Shown piece after piece: positions 43,323 through 51,534 of a stretch of DNA of 64,000 nt. This DNA is from Deltaproteobacteria bacterium HGW-Deltaproteobacteria-15. GTDB taxonomy: Bacteria > Desulfobacterota > DSM-4660 > Desulfatiglandales > HGW-15. The stretch is taken from contig PHBH01000004.1 in NCBI GenBank assembly GCA_002840535.1, forward strand, positions 95,139-159,138. Direction: 5' to 3'. The notes under the pieces were generated by a model, which saw only the letters and a list, made by a program, of their open reading frames with translations, searched no databases and was not told the origin of the DNA. Both the position numbers and the translations under genes were made by a program. Numbering within the stretch: the stretch's first letter is position 1; every line of letters starts with the position of its first letter.

Positions 43323-43548
43323 CAGGTTGCTGAAAAACGCCCATGTCCCCCGCGAAGGGACGGGATCTTGTCCGTGCAAACACGGACACCCCACTGAGGC
43401 GGGTCCCCATTTTCGAGCGGCGTTGCCCTTATCCCGCGTCGTTGCGGCGTACAGGAAGTACGCCTCACTCCTCGGGATCGCGGGCGCTCCCGCGAATAGC
43501 GGGATTGAAAAGGCGCAACTTGCATCTGGACATTTTTGAGCAACCTGC
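43322..43548. repeat. GCAGGTTGCT element, long copy
   Basis: Ends GCAGGTTGCTGAAAAACGCC and, inverted, GCAGGTTGCTCAAAAATGTCC. The core has GGGCAACGCCGC-like and GAGGAGTGAGGCGTAC words in the opposite orientation to the copy at 46957-47083. Relative to that copy this one carries two extra internal hairpins (CCGCGATCCCGAG... and CGTGTTTGCACGG...). The first base lies in the TAG of the upstream gene. Short frames inside are repeat translations, not genes. Confidence 0.7.
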
Positions 43549-43571
43549 AAAATAAGGACCCTTAGAAGAGC

Positions 43572-44282
43572 ATGAAAGGCAATAAGGAATCTCGCACATG
43601 GAGCCCTTCGTTCCAGGGGACACTTCCCGGCAGGAAGCCGCTGGGCCAGCATGTCTTTGAGAATCTGAAACAGGCCATCATTCGGGGCGATGTGGCGCCT
43701 GGGGACAGGCTTGTGGAGAGCCGGATCGCCGGCGCCCTGGATATCAGCCGGACACCTGTAAGGGAGGCCATCCACAAGCTGGAGCGGGAAGGGCTGCTCA
43801 AGAGACTTCCCCATGGCGGGTTTACGGTGTTGAGCCTCACCATGGACGATATAGAGGAAACCTTCGGGATCCGCTGTGTGCTGGAGAGATATGCCGCGCG
43901 TCTTGCCACAATCAATCACAATGAAGAGGAACTGAAGCCCCTGGAAGAGAAGATCAGGGAGTTCCAGAAGTGTCTGGATGAAGGGAGGATGGATGACCTT
44001 CCCGGAATCAATACGGCATTTCACAACCTCCTCTACGGACTCTGCCGAAGCCCCAAACTGATCAAGATGATCAGCGACCTCCGGGATCAGATCTATCGCT
44101 TTCGAAGAATCATCCTGAATGTGGCGCCAATGGCCAGGATCAGCAACCAGGACCATCGAAGAATGCTCAAAGCCATTCGCGAACGCGATATCGAACGGGT
44201 CGAGACTCTGGTGCAGGAACATATTATGCGAGGGAAAGAGATCGTTCAGCGGGAGCTGGAGAAAAGACCAAAGGGGATCTAG
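43572..44282 (+). CDS. GntR family regulator, FCD subfamily
   Basis: 236 residues. A winged helix-turn-helix (LGQHVFENLKQAIIRGDVAP, then ISRTPVREAIHKLEREGLL) precedes an all-helical FCD domain whose metal-ligand histidines appear in NTAFHNLLY, QDHRRML and EHIMRGKEI. FCD regulators usually repress catabolic operons and respond to organic acids or acyl-CoAs. A perfect GntR-type palindrome over the promoter at 38.3 kb is the likely target. The gene sits inside the run it probably controls. Confidence 0.92.
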   Translation: MKGNKESRTWSPSFQGTLPGRKPLGQHVFENLKQAIIRGDVAPGDRLVESRIAGALDISRTPVREAIHKLEREGLLKRLPHGGFTVLSLTMDDIEETFGIRCVLERYAARLATINHNEEELKPLEEKIREFQKCLDEGRMDDLPGINTAFHNLLYGLCRSPKLIKMISDLRDQIYRFRRIILNVAPMARISNQDHRRMLKAIRERDIERVETLVQEHIMRGKEIVQRELEKRPKGI

Positions 44283-44291
44283 TGTCGCATC

Positions 44292-44391
44292 CACCCCCAC
44301 CTGGCCTCCCCCATCGAGGGGGAGGAAAGTGTGAAACCAAAGGTTTCCCCTCCCCCGGTGGGAGGGGTCAGGGAAGGGGGAGACACAGGAC
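44292..44391. repeat. CACCCCCACCTGGCCTCCCCC inverted repeat, copy 1
   Basis: Two facing GC-rich arms: CACCTGGCCTCCCCCATCG with GGGGGAGG, and CCCCTCCCCCGGTGGGAGGG. The family recurs at 51401-51492 with the same orientation and spacing. Both lie between genes of the catabolic run. Confidence 0.65.
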
Positions 44392-44417
44392 TGCAAATAA
44401 AAGGAGCCGATTTGATT

Positions 44418-44825
44418 ATGGCCGCAGAAAAAAGGATAAGGGTTCTCCTGGGAAAACCCGGTCTGGATGGACATGACCGCGGGGCCAAAGTAGTGGCCCA
44501 TGCCCTGAAGGATGCCGGGATGGAAGTGATCTATACAGGACTTCACCAGACCGTCCCGGGCATCGTGAAGCAGGCGGTGCAGGAGGGGGCTGACGTGATC
44601 GGGTTGTCCATCATGTCCGGGGCCCACCTCCCCATTTGCAGAAAGCTGATGGGCATGTTGAAAGAAGAAAAAGCCGAAGATGTTCTGGTCGTGGTGGGCG
44701 GCGTGATCCCTAACCGGGATATCCCGCTTCTCAATGAAATGGGAGTGCAAGGGGTGTTCCCCGGGGGAACGCGGTTCGAGGAGATCGTCGGGTTCATAAG
44801 AGATAATGTACACAGGGTCGATTGA
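44418..44825 (+). CDS. Methylmalonyl-CoA mutase-type small subunit (cobalamin-binding)
   Basis: 135 residues, a stand-alone B12-binding domain with the motif GLDGHDRGAK (DxHxxG supplies the lower axial His), then SIMSGAHLPICRKLM and VVGGVIPNRDIPLLNEMGV. It partners the catalytic subunit encoded 276 bases downstream. ATG at 44418 is chosen, with AAAGGAGC upstream; the longer frame would translate the preceding repeat. Confidence 0.92.
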   Translation: MAAEKRIRVLLGKPGLDGHDRGAKVVAHALKDAGMEVIYTGLHQTVPGIVKQAVQEGADVIGLSIMSGAHLPICRKLMGMLKEEKAEDVLVVVGGVIPNRDIPLLNEMGVQGVFPGGTRFEEIVGFIRDNVHRVD

Positions 44826-44855
44826 GCCGGAGTTCTCTGCTTTGCGGAGAACCTG

Positions 44856-45025
44856 AAAATCCGAAACTCGAAGCGCGAAATCCGAAACAATGTCAAAGGA
44901 TCAAAATTTAGATGACCGCAACAGCGACTGCCCCGTTCCTGGTTCAGGTGCTGCCGGCTTCAGAATTTTTGAACATTTGTGCTTTGAATTTGTTTCGAGT
45001 TTCGAATTTCGACATTCGGATTTGT
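44856..45025. repeat. ATCCGAAA inverted-repeat element between mutase subunits
   Basis: Left arm AAAATCCGAAACTCGAAGCG and AAATCCGAAACAA; right arm, inverted, TTTGTTTCGAGTTTCGAATT and CGACATTCGGATTT. About 100 bases lie between the arms. The vocabulary matches 4933-4977. It separates two genes whose products form one enzyme. Confidence 0.6.
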
Positions 45026-45101
45026 GGCCTGTAAATGAATTTTGGTCAAACCGGATGTTAATGATCAATGAAAAATGATCAATGCCAGAAGCGAGGTTGT
45101 C

Positions 45102-46730
45102 ATGGGAGTAGCGACTTATAACAAGGACGAAAAGGATGCCATCAAGGAGGTGATCCTCCAGTCGGGGATCAAGGTCAAGCCGGTGTACACCCCTGAGGAC
45201 CTGCAGAAGGTGGGGTTCGATTATTCCAAGGACCTGGGGGCACCGGGCGAGTATCCCTTTACCCGCAGCATCCACCCCCTGGGGTACAGAAGCAGGAACT
45301 GGACCACGCGCCAGTACACGGGCTTCGGCACACCGGAGCAAAGCAATGAGCGCTTCAAGCTGATGATCTCCCATGGACAGACAGGCTTGAATGTCGCCTT
45401 CGATCTTCCAACCCAGATGGGGTACGACTCGGATGATCCCATGGCAGAGGGAGAAGTGGGCCGGGTGGGAATGGCGGTGGACTCCCTTAGGGATTTTGAG
45501 GTCGCCTTCAAGGATATCCGCCTGAACCGGATCGGGACCGGCCTGACGATCAATGCCGTCGCCTCGATCATGCTCGCCATGTATCAGGCAGTCGCCGAGA
45601 AATACGGGTACAAGAAGAACGAGATCTCCGCCACTCCCCAAAACGATATCCTCAAGGAGATGGTGGGAAGGGGCGCGTGGATCTATCCGGTGGAGCCTGC
45701 CGTGCGTCTCATCGGCGATACCATCGAGTATTCCATGAAAGAGCTTCCCAGGTGCAATCCGGTTTCAGTCTGCGGGTATCATATCCGAGAGTCCGGCTGC
45801 ACGCCTGTCCAAGAGATCTCCTATGCATTCGAAATTGCCTTCGCTTACCTGGACGAGGTGATCAGGAGGGGCTACAAGGCAGAGCAGTTCGTGGGTGGAT
45901 TCACCTTCAACCTGAATATCTACGGAAATCTCTGGGAGACGGTCGCCAAGTTCAGGGCTGCCAGGAAGATGTGGGCCGAGCTGCTGCGGGAGCGGTACGG
46001 CGTCCAGGACAAGAAAGCCCTTTTCCTCAGGGGAATTTTCGGAGGGGGCGGTTCGGGCATGACAAAGCAGCAGCCCGAGAACAATATCGTTCGGGGAGCC
46101 TACTATGCGCTCGCGGCCGCACTCTCGGGAGCCCAGACAACGGCCCTCTGCTCTTTTGACGAGGCGTACACCATCCCTACGGAGAGGGCGGCTCTCCTTT
46201 CCCTGAGGACGTTTCAAATCCTCATGGATGAGATTGGTCTTCGGGATACGGTGGATCCTCTCGCAGGGTCATACTTTGTTGAAACCCTTACCAAGGAGAT
46301 GGAGCAGAAGATCCTGGAGGAGATGGAGAAGGTGGAAAAAATAGGGGGCATGGTGCGCGCCGTTGCCTCCGGGTATGTGCAGAAGGAAGTGGCGCGGCAA
46401 GCCTACGAGTACGAGAAGAAACTCCAGGAGGGCAAGGTAATCAAGGTCGGCGTGAACAAATACACCGAAGGCGTCGACATGGAGGTGGAACTGCACGAGT
46501 ACAACGAGGACTGGGCTCGGAAGCAGATCTCACGGCTTAAGGAGCTCAAGCGTACGAGAGACAACAAGGCTGTGACCGGCAGCCTCAAAGCCCTTGAGCA
46601 GGCTGCCGTCGAAAAGAAGAACGTCATGCCCTCTCTCGTGGAGTGTTGCAAGGCATACGCCACGGTGGGCGAAATGGCGGGAGTTTTCAGGCAGGTGTTT
46701 GGGGAGCATCGGGAGCCCAGCATCTTTTAA
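45102..46730 (+). CDS. Methylmalonyl-CoA mutase-type large subunit
   Basis: 542 residues, the substrate-binding TIM barrel: RQYTGFGTPEQSNERFK, GQTGLNVAFDLPTQMGYDSD, ISATPQNDILKEMVGRGAWI, GYHIRESGCTPVQEI. The residues corresponding to Tyr89 and Arg207 of the classical mutase appear kept (RQYTGF and GRGAWIYP), favouring a methylmalonyl-CoA-like carboxylated substrate over isobutyryl- or hydroxyisobutyryl-CoA. The B12 domain is separate, as in archaeal-type enzymes. No MeaB chaperone or epimerase is nearby. ATG at 45102 has GAGG upstream; an ATG at 45075 is also in frame. Confidence 0.92.
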   Translation: MGVATYNKDEKDAIKEVILQSGIKVKPVYTPEDLQKVGFDYSKDLGAPGEYPFTRSIHPLGYRSRNWTTRQYTGFGTPEQSNERFKLMISHGQTGLNVAFDLPTQMGYDSDDPMAEGEVGRVGMAVDSLRDFEVAFKDIRLNRIGTGLTINAVASIMLAMYQAVAEKYGYKKNEISATPQNDILKEMVGRGAWIYPVEPAVRLIGDTIEYSMKELPRCNPVSVCGYHIRESGCTPVQEISYAFEIAFAYLDEVIRRGYKAEQFVGGFTFNLNIYGNLWETVAKFRAARKMWAELLRERYGVQDKKALFLRGIFGGGGSGMTKQQPENNIVRGAYYALAAALSGAQTTALCSFDEAYTIPTERAALLSLRTFQILMDEIGLRDTVDPLAGSYFVETLTKEMEQKILEEMEKVEKIGGMVRAVASGYVQKEVARQAYEYEKKLQEGKVIKVGVNKYTEGVDMEVELHEYNEDWARKQISRLKELKRTRDNKAVTGSLKALEQAAVEKKNVMPSLVECCKAYATVGEMAGVFRQVFGEHREPSIF

Positions 46731-47153
46731 TGCAGGTTCCTGTAGGGTCATTGATTCCGCCACCCCGGCGAAAGCCGGCGTCCGGAATTTTTTAAGAACT
46801 TCGAATCCCCGCACACCTGTGCGGGGAATGACGACAATGCTACATGGGCATTCTTCAGCACCCTGCATACTCGGAGCGGGTGTCCGATCCTGAACGATGG
46901 AGAGCCCCCATGTCGCATTCCCGCTCGGGAGCGTGGGAGCGAAGGAGTCCAAGCTTGCAGGTTGCTCAAAAATGTCCAGATGCAAGGCGCCGGAAGTCCT
47001 GAGGAGTGAGGCGTACATGTAAGTACGCTGCAACGACGAAGGACGAGGGCAACGCCGCAGATGGGCGTTTTTCAGCAACCTGCCAAAGGAGGTGAACAGC
47101 GCGGCTGAGGCAAGGAATCCATAACGCATCGAACCAGAAGGAGGGACAAAGAG
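46731..47153. other. Repeat-filled gap between mutase and TRAP genes
   Basis: 423 bases. 46750-46830 contains two short palindromes, CCGGCGAAAGCCGG and CCCCGCACACCTGTGCGGGG followed by AATGACG, of the family also at 58072-58146. A degenerate GCAGGTTGCT-type end lies near 46845-46866, a CCCGCTCGGGAGCG palindrome near 46919, and a full short GCAGGTTGCT element at 46957-47083. The last 70 bases hold the ribosome-binding site of dctP. Confidence 0.6.
46957..47083. repeat. GCAGGTTGCT element, short copy
   Basis: Ends GCAGGTTGCTCAAAAATGTCC and GGGCGTTTTTCAGCAACCTGC are inverted repeats. The core GAGGAGTGAGGCGTACATG, a small GTACATGTAAGTAC palindrome and GGGCAACGCCGC follow. It is the reverse orientation of the copy at 43322-43548, so the two copies bracket gntR and the mutase genes as a long inverted pair. 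Confidence 0.72.
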
Positions 47154-48185
47154 ATGAGGAATAAAACAGCGTTTATTATCGCGGCATTTTTCGGGATGAG
47201 CCTGTTTCTGGCGGCCTCGCCGCAGGTCGGTTTTGCAAAAGAAATCAAACTCACCTATGCCAACTTCCCGCCTGCACCCACTTTCCCCTGCGTTCAGATG
47301 GAGAGGTGGGCTAAAGAGGTAGAAAAGAGAACAAAGGGTCAGGTGAAGGTCCAAACCTTTCCCGGTGGTACCCTCCTACCGGCGAAGAACATCTTTGACG
47401 GGGTGATGGCCGGAACCGCAGATATCGGGAATTTCGCCATGAGCTACCAGCCCGGCAGGTTTATCATCTCTGAGGCCGTGGATTTGCCGATCGGGTTCTC
47501 CAGCGCAAGGTCTGCGAGTTTGACCCTCTTGGATCTCATCGATAAATACAAGGCAAAGGAGTTCGAGAATACCAAGATCCTCACCCTCTTTACCTGCCCT
47601 CCGGCGAATATCATGACCAAAACACCGGTGAAATCCCTTGCCGATCTAAAGGGGATGGAGCTCAGGGTGTCCGGTACCGCATCGGAGATCATCAAGCTGC
47701 TCGGCGGGATCCCGGTGGCCATGCCTCAATCGGATACCCCCGAGGCGCTTCAAAAGGGCGTTGTGAAAGGGCATGTCTCCTCAATGGAAGTTTTGAAGGA
47801 CTTCAACTATGCGGCCTATACGCCCAATGCAACCATTGCCAACCTGTGGGTGGTGAGTTTTGGCGTGGTCATGAACAAGGACAAATGGGCCTCCCTGCCT
47901 CAGGATGTGAAGAAGGTGTTCGATGACATGAGGAGAGAACAGGCGCTATGGACCGGCAAGTACGTGGACGATCATGTACTGGAATCGCTTGAATGGTCCA
48001 AGCAGAAATACAATCTGCAGATTCATCAGCTTCCTCAGAATGAAAAGGCGCAGATTCCGAAGACTCTTGCCCCCATGATCGATTCGTATATCAAGAAGGT
48101 CAATGCGGCCGGACTTCCGGGCGATCAAATTGTGAAGGATACGCTTGCCTTGAAGGACAAGTACGAGAAGGAGTTCAGCAAATAG
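47154..48185 (+). CDS. dctP: TRAP transporter solute-binding protein (DctP family)
   Basis: 343 residues with a signal peptide (AFIIAAFFGMSLFLAASPQ, cleavage near GFAKE). The mature part is a DctP-type binding protein: FPGGTLLPAKNIFDGVMAGTAD, and GMELRVSGTASE with the conserved Arg that usually binds a substrate carboxylate. It delivers an organic acid to the DctQM membrane complex. GGAGGGA precedes the ATG. Confidence 0.93.
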   Translation: MRNKTAFIIAAFFGMSLFLAASPQVGFAKEIKLTYANFPPAPTFPCVQMERWAKEVEKRTKGQVKVQTFPGGTLLPAKNIFDGVMAGTADIGNFAMSYQPGRFIISEAVDLPIGFSSARSASLTLLDLIDKYKAKEFENTKILTLFTCPPANIMTKTPVKSLADLKGMELRVSGTASEIIKLLGGIPVAMPQSDTPEALQKGVVKGHVSSMEVLKDFNYAAYTPNATIANLWVVSFGVVMNKDKWASLPQDVKKVFDDMRREQALWTGKYVDDHVLESLEWSKQKYNLQIHQLPQNEKAQIPKTLAPMIDSYIKKVNAAGLPGDQIVKDTLALKDKYEKEFSK

Positions 48186-48196
48186 TGGGATAGGTC

Positions 48197-48229
48197 GAGC
48201 CCCTGTCTCCCTTTCCGGGACAGGGGCTC
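48197..48229 (+). promoter_or_regulatory. mRNA hairpin between dctP and dctQ
   Basis: GAGCCCCTGTC and GACAGGGGCTC form a perfect 11-bp stem with an 11-base loop and no U-run. Such hairpins after a binding-protein gene usually protect the upstream message and raise its level over the membrane subunits. Confidence 0.65.
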
Positions 48230-48261
48230 CGGCTCCGGGAGAATCCCGGCTGGGGGAGGAC

Positions 48262-48744
48262 ATGGAATTCCTGATCAAGATAAGAACTGCCGTGAACTGG
48301 ATCATGGTCGTACTGGGCGGCATATCCGTGCTGATGCTGATGATTCTGGCTACCGCGAATGTCTGCATGCGGATCGTCCAGGTCCCCTTTCAGGGTGCTT
48401 ACGAAATCGTCTCTTTCCTCGGGGCAGTGACGATCGCGTTCTCTCTTGGGTATACCCAGATGAGAAAAAGCCACATCGTGGTTGATATTCTTTCCGAGAC
48501 TTTTCCGAACCGCGTGAAAAAAATACTCGATGCAATCGGCTACCTCATTACCATGATCTTCTTCGCGGTCATTGCATGGGTGATTTTCAGGTGGGGGATC
48601 AGAATCGCGCAATCCGGGGAACTCTCGGAAACGCTCAAGGTCATTTACTACCCCTTCATTTTCAGTGTGTCCATTGGGTTCGGCTTTCTGTCCCTGACGC
48701 TCGTCATCGATTTTCTGAACGCCTTGCTTGAGAAAGAGAGGTAG
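48262..48744 (+). CDS. dctQ: TRAP transporter small membrane subunit
   Basis: 160 residues with four predicted transmembrane segments and the DctQ-type pattern (VNWIMVVLGGISVLMLMIL, FQGAYEIVSFLGAVTIAFSL, QMRKSHIVVDI). It forms the transport complex with DctM, which starts 8 bases after its stop. Confidence 0.92.
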   Translation: MEFLIKIRTAVNWIMVVLGGISVLMLMILATANVCMRIVQVPFQGAYEIVSFLGAVTIAFSLGYTQMRKSHIVVDILSETFPNRVKKILDAIGYLITMIFFAVIAWVIFRWGIRIAQSGELSETLKVIYYPFIFSVSIGFGFLSLTLVIDFLNALLEKER

Positions 48745-48752
48745 AGGAGACC

Positions 48753-50060
48753 ATGTCCGGCCCAATTGTAGGGGTTATCGGCATCCTTGTCATGTTTGCA
48801 GTCCTTTTCCTCTTCAGGATACCGGCGGCATTCACCATGATGCTGGTGGGCTTCCTGGGGGTCACTTACGTCACCTCTTTCAAAGCAGCCCTCGGAATGA
48901 TTGGGCCCGACATGTGGAACATCTTCTCGAACTACGGGCTGACCGTCATCCCCATGTTTATCCTGGTGGGTGAGTTCGTTCATTTCGCCGGATACAACAA
49001 CGGGCTTTACAATGCCACGTACCGGTGGTTCGGACACTATCGGGGCGGGCTGGCGATCACCACCATTATGGCCTGCGCCGCCTTTTCGGCCATCAGCGGT
49101 TCCAACACGGCGACCGCCGCCACCATGAGCTCTGTGGCAATCCCTGAGATGAAGAAGTACAACTACCACCCGATGCTGAATGCCGGGTCCGTGGCCGCAG
49201 GGGCGACCCTCGGCGTGCTGATCCCTCCCAGCATCGTTCTGGTGGTATATGGTCTTTACACGGGCCAATCCATAGGAAAGCTCTTCTTCGGCAATGTCAT
49301 TCCAAGCGTGGTCCTTACGGCCTTGATTGCCGCAACGGTTTTTTATATCTGCTGGCGCCACCCGGACTGGGGTCCGAGTGCGGCAAAGTCCACCTGGTCC
49401 GAGAGAATGAGGGCACTGCCGGAGATCATCGATATTCTCGTCCTCTTCGCCATCATCATGTTCGCCCTTTTCACGGGTGTGGTCACGGCAACGGAGGCGG
49501 CTGCGGCCAGCTGCGCCCTGGCTCTTCTCATCTGCATAATCCGGAGGAAACTGAGCTGGAAGGGCTTCATCGCCTCCATCGGGGAGACGCTCCGAATCTC
49601 CTGCCTGGTTTTCATGATCGTGGGGGGGGCCACGATCTTCGGCCGATTTCTGGCGATCACCCGGCTCCCCTTTGAGGCTGCAGACTGGATCACGACGCTC
49701 GCCTTGCCCAACTGGGTTCTGCTCTGGATCATCCTCATCTTTTACATCATCGGGGGATGCGTGATGGACGCCCTGGCATTCCTGCTCATATCGCTTCCCA
49801 TCTTTTTCCCTATCGTTCTTCACATGGGGTATGACCCTGTCTGGTTCGGGCAGGTGGTCTGTATCGTGACTACGATGGGGGCCATAATGCCGCCCATCGG
49901 CATCTGCTGTTATGTGGTCGCGGGCATGGCCAAGGACATCCCCCTTGGCACCGTCTTTAAAGGAGGCATGTACTACATCCCTGCATACATTATTTCGATC
50001 ATCATCCTGATGCTGTTCCCCTACTGGACGGTCCTGGTTCTGTCGGATCTTGTGCAGTAG
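48753..50060 (+). CDS. dctM: TRAP transporter large membrane subunit
   Basis: 435 residues with about twelve transmembrane segments of the DctM family: AAFSAISGSNTATAATMSSV, GVLIPPSIVLVVYGLYTGQS and GCVMDALAFLLISLPIFFPI. It is the sodium-coupled channel of the TRAP importer. The gene is followed after 38 bases by a CoA-ligase gene, hinting that the imported acid is then activated with CoA. Confidence 0.95.
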   Translation: MSGPIVGVIGILVMFAVLFLFRIPAAFTMMLVGFLGVTYVTSFKAALGMIGPDMWNIFSNYGLTVIPMFILVGEFVHFAGYNNGLYNATYRWFGHYRGGLAITTIMACAAFSAISGSNTATAATMSSVAIPEMKKYNYHPMLNAGSVAAGATLGVLIPPSIVLVVYGLYTGQSIGKLFFGNVIPSVVLTALIAATVFYICWRHPDWGPSAAKSTWSERMRALPEIIDILVLFAIIMFALFTGVVTATEAAAASCALALLICIIRRKLSWKGFIASIGETLRISCLVFMIVGGATIFGRFLAITRLPFEAADWITTLALPNWVLLWIILIFYIIGGCVMDALAFLLISLPIFFPIVLHMGYDPVWFGQVVCIVTTMGAIMPPIGICCYVVAGMAKDIPLGTVFKGGMYYIPAYIISIIILMLFPYWTVLVLSDLVQ

Positions 50061-50098
50061 CAACGCGTAGGAGCAGAAGCGTAGGAGGAAAGCGAAAA

Positions 50099-51391
50099 AT
50101 GGCAAAAAGCTTTATGCCTGAGGCCGGGAGCATGGAGGAGATCAGAAAGATCCAGCTCCAGGGCCTCCAATGGACGGTCAGGCATGCCTATGAGGGCTCG
50201 CCGCTTTATAAGAAAAGACTGGATGAAGCCGGCGTGAAACCCGGAGACATCCGGGACCTAGCGGATCTCAGTCGTCTCCCTTTCACCACGGCGAAGGACC
50301 TGCAGGAGGGATATCCCTTTCCCCTGCTCTCAGTGCCTTTTGAAAAAGTGGTCAGGATCCATGCCTCGTCCGGGACAACAGGGAAGAGGAAGGTCCTCTG
50401 CTATACCCAGAAAGACATCGATGACTGGACCCATTTCTTTGCCCGCTGCTATGAAATGGCCGGGCTCAGCCGGGAAGACAGGGTGCAGATCTGCGTCGGA
50501 TACGGGGTCTGGACCGCGGGCATCAGCTTTCAAATGGGGTGTGAGAAGTTCGGGGCCATGGCGATACCCGCAGGACCCGGCAATGCAGAGATGCAGTGCC
50601 AATTCCTGGTCGATATGCAGACGACGGTCATGTGCTGCACCGCCTCCATGGGCCTCCTTATGGCCGAAGAGGTGCACAGGCAGGGAATCCGGGACAAGAT
50701 CCGTTTGAAGAAGATGATCTTCGGATCCGAGCGGTCGAGCGATGCCATGAGGGCCAGAATCAAGGAGCTTCTCGGGCTCGACCACATGTTCGACATCCCC
50801 GGCATGACGGAGCTCTACGGTCCGGGAACGGGCCTGGACTGCCTTCATCACAAAGGGATCCACTATTGGGCCGATTATTACATTCTGGAAATCCTCGATC
50901 CCGAGACCCTCAAGCCCGTTCCCGAGGGGGAGACGGGCGAGATGGTGGTCACCACGCTCAGCAAGGAAGCGGCGCCGCTGATCCGTTATAGGACAAGGGA
51001 CATCACCAGGTTGATCCCGGGCGAATGTCCCTGCGGATCGGTTTTGCCACGGCACGACAGGCTTCTAGGCCGTTCCGACGACATGATCATCTTCCGGGCC
51101 GTCAATATCTATCCCGGGCAGATCGATCACGTGCTTTCAGGCATAGACGGGATCGGGAGCGAGTTCCAGGTCATCCTGGACAGAAAGAAAGACGGCAAGG
51201 ATTACATGACGCTCAAAGTCGAGCGGCGGCAGGGAATTGAGACCGGCCGCAACCCCGAGCTTGCAAAAAGGGTGGGGGAACAGATCAAGAAAGAGATCCT
51301 GGTCAGCGCCAACGTAGAGATTTTGGATTACGGCACGCTGCCGAGATCCGAAAGGAAGAGCAGGCGGGTTTTCGACAACCGTGAGTTTTGA
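50099..51391 (+). CDS. Phenylacetate-CoA ligase-like AMP-forming acid:CoA ligase
   Basis: 430 residues, the usual PaaK length. The phosphate loop is HASSGTTGKRKVLCYT, followed by the adenine region PGMTELYGPG and LIRYRTRDITRL, and a compact C-terminal domain without the long lid of other acyl-CoA synthetases. PaaK-family enzymes activate aromatic and related carboxylic acids with ATP. It lies directly after the TRAP genes, consistent with activating the imported acid. The substrate is unknown. Confidence 0.9.
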   Translation: MAKSFMPEAGSMEEIRKIQLQGLQWTVRHAYEGSPLYKKRLDEAGVKPGDIRDLADLSRLPFTTAKDLQEGYPFPLLSVPFEKVVRIHASSGTTGKRKVLCYTQKDIDDWTHFFARCYEMAGLSREDRVQICVGYGVWTAGISFQMGCEKFGAMAIPAGPGNAEMQCQFLVDMQTTVMCCTASMGLLMAEEVHRQGIRDKIRLKKMIFGSERSSDAMRARIKELLGLDHMFDIPGMTELYGPGTGLDCLHHKGIHYWADYYILEILDPETLKPVPEGETGEMVVTTLSKEAAPLIRYRTRDITRLIPGECPCGSVLPRHDRLLGRSDDMIIFRAVNIYPGQIDHVLSGIDGIGSEFQVILDRKKDGKDYMTLKVERRQGIETGRNPELAKRVGEQIKKEILVSANVEILDYGTLPRSERKSRRVFDNREF

Positions 51392-51400
51392 TTGTGTCTC

Positions 51401-51492
51401 CACCCCCACCTGGCCTCCCCCGTCAAGGGGAGGAAGCGCTAGAGTCCCCCAGGCACTTCCCCTCCCTTGGCGGGAGGGGTTAGGGGAGGGGG
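51401..51492. repeat. CACCCCCACCTGGCCTCCCC inverted repeat, copy 2
   Basis: The left arm CACCCCCACCTGGCCTCCCC is identical to the copy at 44292-44391; the right arm CCCTTGGCGGGAGGGGTTAG plus GGGAGGGGGA closes it. An extra small stem GGAAGCGCTAGAG lies in the middle. It is followed by stray CTGAACCCTGAACACTTC words. Confidence 0.65.
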
Positions 51493-51534
51493 ATCCGAAC
51501 GCTGAACCCTGAACACTTCTTAAGGAGCACGACC

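Noticed and set aside
43327..43555. Several 60-75-codon frames inside the GCAGGTTGCT element
   Set aside because: They translate the repeat in different frames and strands, and similar phrases (HLDIFEQPA) recur from the second copy, so they are repeat artefacts.
42762..44813. A 683-codon open frame on the minus strand
   Set aside because: It runs antisense to an acyl-CoA dehydrogenase, a repeat, gntR and a B12 subunit that all have strong family motifs; the translation is His/Pro-rich with no recognisable domain.
46797..46830. TTCGAATCCC resembling a tRNA T-loop
   Set aside because: It is part of a dispersed palindromic repeat and no acceptor or anticodon stems surround it.
48648..50105. 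A 485-codon minus-strand frame
   Set aside because: Antisense to dctM; composition (Asp, His, Arg, Gly) is that of a shadow of a membrane protein gene.
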